Assembly (NCBI GenBank): GCA_025359585.1
Contig: JANYFX010000575.1
Span: forward strand, 1 to 8,827
Length of the DNA: 8,827 bases
DNA from: Rhizobacter sp.
GTDB lineage: Bacteria; Pseudomonadota; Gammaproteobacteria; Burkholderiales; Burkholderiaceae_C
Direction of reading: 5' to 3'
A program made the translations under genes and the position numbers. Under the pieces are notes generated by a model that saw only the letters and a list, made by a program, of their open reading frames with translations, was not told where the DNA came from and searched no databases. How positions within the stretch are numbered: position 1 is the first letter of the stretch; each line of letters starts with the position of its first letter. Positions 4,855-8,827 of the stretch are shown piece by piece.

Positions 4855-6138
4855 ATGCAAGCATCTACCTTGACTCTCGTGTTCGCGGCGGCGCTACTGG
4901 CGTCGCTCGGCGTCAAGTTCTGGCTTGCCACGAGGCAGATGCGTCACGTGGCGGCGCACCGCAACGCCGTGCCGCCCGCGTTCGCCGCCACCATCACGCT
5001 CGCAGCGCACCAGCGTGCCGCCGATTACACGCTCGCCAAGGGCCGCTTCGGACTGTTGACGATGGCCTTCGGCGCGGCAGTGCTGCTGGGCTGGACGCTG
5101 CTCGGTGGCATCGACACACTGAACGCGGCCCTGCGCGACGCCGTGCAGCCGCGCTGGGGCGACATGGTCTACCAGCTTGCGCTGTTCGTCTGCTTCGCGC
5201 TGATCGGCGGCCTGCTCGACCTGCCCTTCGAGCTGTACAGCACCTTCCGCATCGAACAGCAATTCGGATTCAACCGCATGACCTGGAAGCTGTACGTGGC
5301 CGACATGCTCAAGGGCTTGATCGTCGGCGCGCTGATCGGCCTGCCGATCGCGGCATTGATGTTGTGGATCATGGGCGCGGCCGGTGGCCTGTGGTGGTTG
5401 TGGGCCTGGGGCGCGTGGATGGGTTTCAACCTGCTCGTGCTGGTGCTGTACCCGACCGTGGTCGCGCCGCTGTTCAACAAGTTCGTGCCGCTTGCCGATG
5501 AGTCATTGAAGGCACGCGTGCAGGCACTGATGGCACGCTGCGGTTTCGCGGCGAAAGGCCTGTTCGTCATGGATGGCAGCAAACGCTCGGCCCACGCCAA
5601 CGCCTACTTCACCGGCTTCGGCGCGTCCAAGCGCGTGGTCTTCTTCGACACGCTGCTGAACAAACTCTCGCCGGGCGAAGTGGAAGCGGTGCTGGCGCAC
5701 GAACTGGGCCACTTCAAGCACAAACACGTGATCAAGCGCATCGCCTCGATGTTCGCGATCAGCCTGGCGGGCTTCGCCTTGCTCGGCTGGTTGTCGACGC
5801 AAGTCTGGTTCTATGCCGGGCTCGGCGTGCAGCCTTCGGCTGGCGCGCCGAACGACGCGGTCGCGCTGCTGCTGTTCCTGCTGGTCACACCCGTGTTCGG
5901 CTACTTCGTCTCGCCGCTGTTCGCCCAGCTGTCGCGCCGGCACGAGTTCGAAGCCGACGCCTACGCCTGCCAACAGGCCAGCGGCGGCGACCTCGCCAGC
6001 GCGCTGCTGAAGCTGCACGAGGACAACGCCTCGACGCTGACGCCCGACCCGGTCTACGTTCGCTTCTACTACTCGCACCCGCCCGCGTCGGAGCGCCTGG
6101 CCGCGCTGGCGCGAGCGGCGGTGCCCCAACCCGCGTGA
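4855..6138 (+). CDS. M48 family (Ste24-type) integral membrane zinc metalloprotease
   Basis: The 427-residue protein matches the Ste24/CAAX protease 1 branch of M48. Several hydrophobic segments are apparent: roughly residues 4-24, 64-84, 103-125, 143-172, 175-205, 300-325 and 330-355. The zinc site is complete: HELGH at 282-286 (His282, Glu283, His286) and the EFEAD motif at 364-368, with Glu364 as third ligand and Asp368. Other family marks are YPTVVAPLFNKF and the segment SAHANAYFTGFG before the active site. Bacterial members lack prenylated substrates and are thought to act in membrane protein quality control. The ATG at 4855 begins directly with the first membrane segment. The pterin dehydratase gene starts 4 bp after its stop, so co-transcription is very likely. 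Confidence 0.95.
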   Translation: MQASTLTLVFAAALLASLGVKFWLATRQMRHVAAHRNAVPPAFAATITLAAHQRAADYTLAKGRFGLLTMAFGAAVLLGWTLLGGIDTLNAALRDAVQPRWGDMVYQLALFVCFALIGGLLDLPFELYSTFRIEQQFGFNRMTWKLYVADMLKGLIVGALIGLPIAALMLWIMGAAGGLWWLWAWGAWMGFNLLVLVLYPTVVAPLFNKFVPLADESLKARVQALMARCGFAAKGLFVMDGSKRSAHANAYFTGFGASKRVVFFDTLLNKLSPGEVEAVLAHELGHFKHKHVIKRIASMFAISLAGFALLGWLSTQVWFYAGLGVQPSAGAPNDAVALLLFLLVTPVFGYFVSPLFAQLSRRHEFEADAYACQQASGGDLASALLKLHEDNASTLTPDPVYVRFYYSHPPASERLAALARAAVPQPA

Positions 6139-6142
6139 CACC

Positions 6143-6475
6143 ATGAGCAACCTTCTCCACCAGAAATGCCAGGCCCTCGAAGGCGGTCTGCCGATGAGCG
6201 ACGCCGTTGTCCACGACCACCTGGCCCAAGTCAGCGGCTGGCACCTGAAAAACGGCTCGATAGAGAAGACCTTCTCGTTCAAGAACTACTACGAGACGAT
6301 CGCGTTCGTGAACGCGCTGGCGTGGGTGTGCAACACCGAAGACCACCACCCCGATCTGGCCGTGAGCTACAGCCGCTGCGTGGTGCGCTTCAACACGCAT
6401 TCGGTCGGTGGCATCTCGGTCAATGACTTCATTTGTGCGGCGAAAACAGACGCGCTGGTGGCCTTCATTGCATGA
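6143..6475 (+). CDS. phhB: 4a-hydroxytetrahydrobiopterin dehydratase (pterin-4a-carbinolamine dehydratase)
   Basis: The enzyme dehydrates 4a-hydroxy-tetrahydropterin to quinonoid dihydropterin, recycling the cofactor after aromatic amino acid hydroxylation; relatives of the fold also serve molybdopterin or regulatory roles. At 110 residues it is typical in length. The signature is present: E-D-H-H-P (Glu66 to Pro70, with His68 and His69), Tyr76, His86 in NTHSVGG and Asp95 in the VND segment. Trp33 and the EKTFSFKNY strand also fit. No phenylalanine hydroxylase gene is in the window, so the metabolic partner is not evident. The ATG at 6143 is 4 bp after the M48 stop. No strong ribosome binding site is seen, so translational coupling to the upstream gene is plausible. 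Confidence 0.93.
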   Translation: MSNLLHQKCQALEGGLPMSDAVVHDHLAQVSGWHLKNGSIEKTFSFKNYYETIAFVNALAWVCNTEDHHPDLAVSYSRCVVRFNTHSVGGISVNDFICAAKTDALVAFIA

Positions 6476-6476
6476 G

Positions 6477-6499
6477 CTTGCGTTGGTGACCTTGCGTTG
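6477..6499 (+). repeat. 9-bp direct repeat across the rsgA start
   Basis: CTTGCGTTG occurs at 6477-6485 and again at 6491-6499, separated by GTGAC. The last three bases of the second copy are the TTG start codon of rsgA. The first copy ends at the beginning of the GGTGA stretch (6485-6489) that may serve as the Shine-Dalgarno sequence. Confidence 0.7.
6485..6489 (+). promoter_or_regulatory. Possible Shine-Dalgarno of rsgA
   Basis: GGTGA, part of the extended anti-Shine-Dalgarno complement, lies 7 nt before the TTG at 6497 and supports that start. It is weaker than the AGGAG sites seen elsewhere in the window. Confidence 0.45.
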
Positions 6500-7399
6500 A
6501 GCAAGACCGTCACGCTCGACCTGGGCTTGGTGGTCGCGGGCCACGGGCGCCACTACATCGTCGAAAACGCCGAGGGCGTTCGCCTGACCTGCCACCCGCG
6601 TGGCAAGAAAAGCGACTGCGTCGTCGGTGACCGCGTGCGCTGGCAAGTGTCGGGCGACGAAGGGGTGATCGAACACGTGGAGCCGCGCCGCAACCTGCTG
6701 TTCCGGCAGGACGAATGGAAGACCAAGTCGTTCGCCGCCAACCTCGACCAGCTATTGATCCTGGTCGCCGCCGAGCCGGTGTTCAGTGAATCAAAACTAG
6801 CACGCGCATTGATCGCGGCCGAGAGCGCCGGCATCCTCGCGCGCATCGTGCTCAACAAGGCCGACCTCACGACGATCGCCGCGGCAAGGGTACGGCTCGC
6901 GCCTTACTCGGCGATGGGCATCGACGTGCTGGAGATGGCGCTGAAGACTCGCCCCGAAGAAGCCCGCGCCCTGCTCGACCCGCTGCTCGAAGGCCGCGCC
7001 ACGCTCGTTCTCGGGCCCAGCGGCACGGGCAAGAGCACCTTGATCAACCTGCTCGCGCCCTATGCGAAAGCGCAGGTCGGCGAGATTTCGCAGGCCTTGA
7101 ACTCCGGGCGCCACACGACGACGACGACGCAGTGGTACTGGATCGACGCCGCGCGCCACACCGCGCTGATCGACTCGCCGGGGTTTCAGGAGTTCGGTTT
7201 GCGCCAGATCGACGCGAACCAGTTGTCGGGGCTGATGCCCGACCTGCGCGCCCACGCCGACGACTGCAAGTTCTACAACTGCAGCCACCTGCACGAACCG
7301 GGTTGCGGCGTGCGCGAGGCGCTGGAGCGTGGCGAGATCAGCGAGTCGCGCTACCGCATCTACGGCGAGATCCTGAGCGAGTTGGTGCAGCGGCGCTGA
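6497..7399 (+). CDS. rsgA: Small-subunit-dependent GTPase RsgA (ribosome biogenesis)
   Basis: RsgA is a circularly permuted GTPase that checks late 30S subunit maturation. The 300-residue protein shows the expected order: an N-terminal OB-fold (about 1-70, including GDRVRW), then G4 NKAD (120-123), the P-loop GPSGTGKST (173-181), a TTTTTQ stretch in the switch I region, G3 DSPG (226-229) and the C-terminal zinc motif with Cys257, Cys262, His264 and Cys270. The permuted order of G4 before G1 is diagnostic. The start is TTG at 6497: the frame has a TGA at 6473-6475 (the stop of the preceding gene) and no ATG, GTG or other TTG between. It lies 21 bp after the pterin dehydratase gene, in the same operon-like group. 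Its stop sits in the loop of an inverted repeat next to a convergent gene. Confidence 0.96.
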   Translation: MSKTVTLDLGLVVAGHGRHYIVENAEGVRLTCHPRGKKSDCVVGDRVRWQVSGDEGVIEHVEPRRNLLFRQDEWKTKSFAANLDQLLILVAAEPVFSESKLARALIAAESAGILARIVLNKADLTTIAAARVRLAPYSAMGIDVLEMALKTRPEEARALLDPLLEGRATLVLGPSGTGKSTLINLLAPYAKAQVGEISQALNSGRHTTTTTQWYWIDAARHTALIDSPGFQEFGLRQIDANQLSGLMPDLRAHADDCKFYNCSHLHEPGCGVREALERGEISESRYRIYGEILSELVQRR

Positions 7400-7406
7400 A
7401 GCGCCG
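7391..7406. terminator. Hairpin with the rsgA stop codon in its loop
   Basis: Perfect 6-bp arms CGGCGC (7391-7396) and GCGCCG (7401-7406) enclose TGAA, so the rsgA TGA is the loop. An overlapping alternative pairs CTGAA (7396-7400) with TTCAG (7408-7412), which covers the stop codon of the convergent gene. Only 9 bp separate the two genes. No T-tract follows in either direction, so a role in intrinsic termination is not secured. Confidence 0.4.
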
Positions 7407-7408
7407 GT

Positions 7409-8398
7409 TCAGCCGACCAGGTTGGCCAGCGACAACAGCGCCAGCAGCAGCATCCACAAGACCACCGAACGCCACACCAGACCGACAACGCTGCGCAAGT
7501 GGCCCGGCTCGGGCGGCAGGCCCGGCGTGGAGCCTTCGGCGAATACCGCTTCGGGTGCGGCTCCGGCTTCGAATGTCTTGGAACGATCAGGCGTGACGCC
7601 GGGCGCCGCAGCGCCACCGAGTTGCACACCCACCGCGCCGGCCGCTGCGGCCAGGATGATGCCTTCGTTCGGGTGTTTCCAAAGCCCCGCGTCGCGGCGC
7701 CAGCAGGTCACCGCTTCTTCGAAGTTGCCGACCACCGCGAAGCCGAAGGCCGTGAGCCGTGCCGGCACGTGGTCGAGCAGGTTGAACAAGCGCTGCGACA
7801 GGTTCATCAGCCGCTCGTTCACAGCTGCGTCGATGGTGCGGCTCTTGAAGGCCCAGTAGCGGCTCGCGTACTCGGCCATGCGGTACAGCACCGCGCCGGC
7901 CGGCCCGAGGCCGAACGACGACAGCAGCACGAACCAGAAGAACACGCCGAACACGTGGCGGTGCGCGGCCAGCAGCGAGTGTTCGATCACGTGGCGCAGC
8001 AGTTCGGTGCGCGGCAGCTCGCTCGCGTCGAGGTGGCGCCATTCGGTCAGCAGGCGGCGCGCCTCGGCTTCGTCACCGCGGTCGAGCGCGTCGCGGATGT
8101 CGGTGTAGTAGTGGCTGAACTGGCGGAAGCCGAGCGTGACGTAGAGCACCGCCACGTTCCACACCAGCGCAAGCAACAGGCTGAAGTGCGCGATACCCGC
8201 GTAGATGCCCCAGGCCAGCAAGGCCGGCACGACCGTCGTGATGCCCCAGACGACCCAGGCATGGTGGTCACGCCCGGCGTCGAAGTTGCGGCCGGTCCAG
8301 CGCAGCCAGCCGGTCAACGCGTCGTGCACCACGTTGCCTCGCGGCAAGGGCTTGAGCTGCTCGATCAGCAGCGCGAACAGGACGGCGAAGAAACTCAT
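7409..8398 (-). CDS. CobD/CbiB-family integral membrane protein
   Basis: The 329-residue protein resembles the CobD/CbiB (and AmpE) membrane family, whose classical members attach aminopropanol to cobyric acid. Features that fit are an N-terminal hydrophobic segment (about 1-18), a membrane block after the HHAWVVW segment (about 46-90), FFWFVLLSSFGLGPAGAVLYRM with the family GPxGAxxYR pattern, the DHVPARLTA motif, and a C-terminal hydrophobic anchor. No other cobalamin gene is in the window and the C-terminal part contains a Pro/Ala-rich insert, so a role other than cobalamin synthesis is likely. I choose the ATG at 8398 (MSFFAVL) over an in-frame TTG at 8407, which would add three residues. 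There is no clear Shine-Dalgarno sequence. It lies 38 bp downstream of the Nudix gene and converges on rsgA. Confidence 0.85.
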   Translation of the reverse strand: MSFFAVLFALLIEQLKPLPRGNVVHDALTGWLRWTGRNFDAGRDHHAWVVWGITTVVPALLAWGIYAGIAHFSLLLALVWNVAVLYVTLGFRQFSHYYTDIRDALDRGDEAEARRLLTEWRHLDASELPRTELLRHVIEHSLLAAHRHVFGVFFWFVLLSSFGLGPAGAVLYRMAEYASRYWAFKSRTIDAAVNERLMNLSQRLFNLLDHVPARLTAFGFAVVGNFEEAVTCWRRDAGLWKHPNEGIILAAAAGAVGVQLGGAAAPGVTPDRSKTFEAGAAPEAVFAEGSTPGLPPEPGHLRSVVGLVWRSVVLWMLLLALLSLANLVG

Positions 8399-8406
8399 GC
8401 GCCGCA

Positions 8407-8412
8407 ATGATA
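8407..8412 (-). promoter_or_regulatory. -10-like hexamer just upstream of the CobD/CbiB-family gene
   Basis: TATCAT on the reverse strand ends 8 nt before the ATG at 8398, in the 38-bp gap after the Nudix gene. No Shine-Dalgarno sequence and no good -35 box are present. A start of transcription close to the ATG would give a leaderless mRNA; read-through from the Nudix gene is the alternative. Confidence 0.3.
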
Positions 8413-8436
8413 CCGACGGGGTTCGCTCGTTCGCCT

Positions 8437-8827
8437 TCAGGCCGCCAGGAAGCGATACAGATTGCGCAACATCGCGGCGGTCGCGCCCCAGACGAAGTAG
8501 CGGCGCGGCTCACCGCGCTCGTCCACCCCGCGCCACGGCATCGACAGGAACTCGCGCCGCACGTCGCCCACCTCGATCGAATGGCGCTGGTGGTTCGCCG
8601 GGTTCATCAGGAACGACAACGGCACCTCGAAGACTTCGGCCACCTCGAATGGATCGGCCTGCAACGAAAAGCCGGGGCGCACGAAGGCGACCACCGGGGT
8701 GACGATGAAACCCGTGCCGGTCGTGTAGGTGGGCATCGTGCCCAGCACGTCGACGAACGAGGACTCGAGGCCGATCTCCTCGCGCGCCTCGCGCAGCGCG
8801 GTGGCGGCAGCGTCGGCGTCTTCCGGC
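8437..8827 (-). CDS. Nudix hydrolase, CoA pyrophosphatase (NudL-like), N-terminus outside window
   Basis: The 129 visible residues are the C-terminal part of a NudL/CoA-pyrophosphatase-type Nudix protein, which hydrolyses CoA or related nucleoside diphosphate derivatives. The frame is open to the window edge at 8826. It begins inside the Nudix box: PED followed by TALREAREEIGL with the catalytic REXXEE core. The C-terminal part has the family-typical PTYTTGTGFIVTPVV stretch, DPFEVAEVFEVPLSFL and the NHQRH motif, and ends in NLYRFL. The residue eight before the REXXEE arginine is Ala rather than the Glu of the general Nudix signature; E. coli NudL also differs there as I recall it, so this is not evidence of inactivity. 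It is probably the first gene of a pair with the CobD/CbiB-family gene. Confidence 0.9.
   Translation of the reverse strand, partial: PEDADAAATALREAREEIGLESSFVDVLGTMPTYTTGTGFIVTPVVAFVRPGFSLQADPFEVAEVFEVPLSFLMNPANHQRHSIEVGDVRREFLSMPWRGVDERGEPRRYFVWGATAAMLRNLYRFLAA

Noticed and set aside
7499..8410. A 303-codon + strand open frame opposite the CobD/CbiB-family gene
   Set aside because: Shadow of a membrane protein gene; hydrophilic, repetitive composition and no initiation signal.
8746..8748. GTG at 8748 as the start of the Nudix gene
   Set aside because: The frame continues upstream with a clear REXXEE Nudix core to the window edge, so this codon is internal.
8749..8827. Non-canonical first residue of the Nudix box taken as a sign of a dead enzyme
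   Set aside because: CoA-pyrophosphatase-type Nudix proteins commonly differ from the general signature at this position, and the REXXEE metal-binding core is intact.

Overview
The window reads as chromosomal DNA of a high-GC betaproteobacterium. Burkholderiales is the best guess, from strong G/C preference at third codon positions and from the combination of an oligoribonuclease (Orn), a Ste24-type M48 protease, a pterin dehydratase, RsgA, a CobD/CbiB-family membrane protein and a NudL-like Nudix hydrolase. This placement rests on general knowledge, not on a search. I see no mobile element, CRISPR array, tRNA, rRNA or prophage gene.

Layout. Left block (1-1245, + strand): the 3' part of a small FKBP-type prolyl isomerase, then a transglutaminase-like cysteine protease-fold protein. 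Second block (1270-2126, - strand): a tight two-gene operon for exported proteins. It encodes a small putative lipoprotein with three HxH motifs, followed 11 bp later by a TPR protein with a signal peptide. Third block (2293-3849, - strand): a DEAD-box RNA helicase with a long disordered basic tail. It ends at a textbook intrinsic terminator and is preceded by a roughly 310-nt gene-free leader that probably starts at a recognisable sigma70-type promoter. Fourth: orn (4208-4783, - strand), divergent from a + strand group of M48 protease, 4a-hydroxytetrahydrobiopterin dehydratase and rsgA (4855-7399), which are packed with gaps of 4 and 21 bp. Right block (- strand): a CobD/CbiB-family membrane protein and a partial CoA-pyrophosphatase-like Nudix gene running off the edge.

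Functionally the window is mostly housekeeping. Orn completes RNA decay, the helicase remodels RNA, RsgA matures the 30S subunit, and FKBP and the M48 protease serve protein folding and quality control. The least understood part is the HxH-lipoprotein/TPR operon, which is the best candidate here for an undescribed envelope system. Other points of note are the long structured leader of the helicase, two convergent gene pairs whose stop codons sit inside inverted repeats, a TTG start for rsgA inside a 9-bp direct repeat, and two genes lacking a Shine-Dalgarno sequence whose -10-like hexamers suggest leaderless mRNAs.
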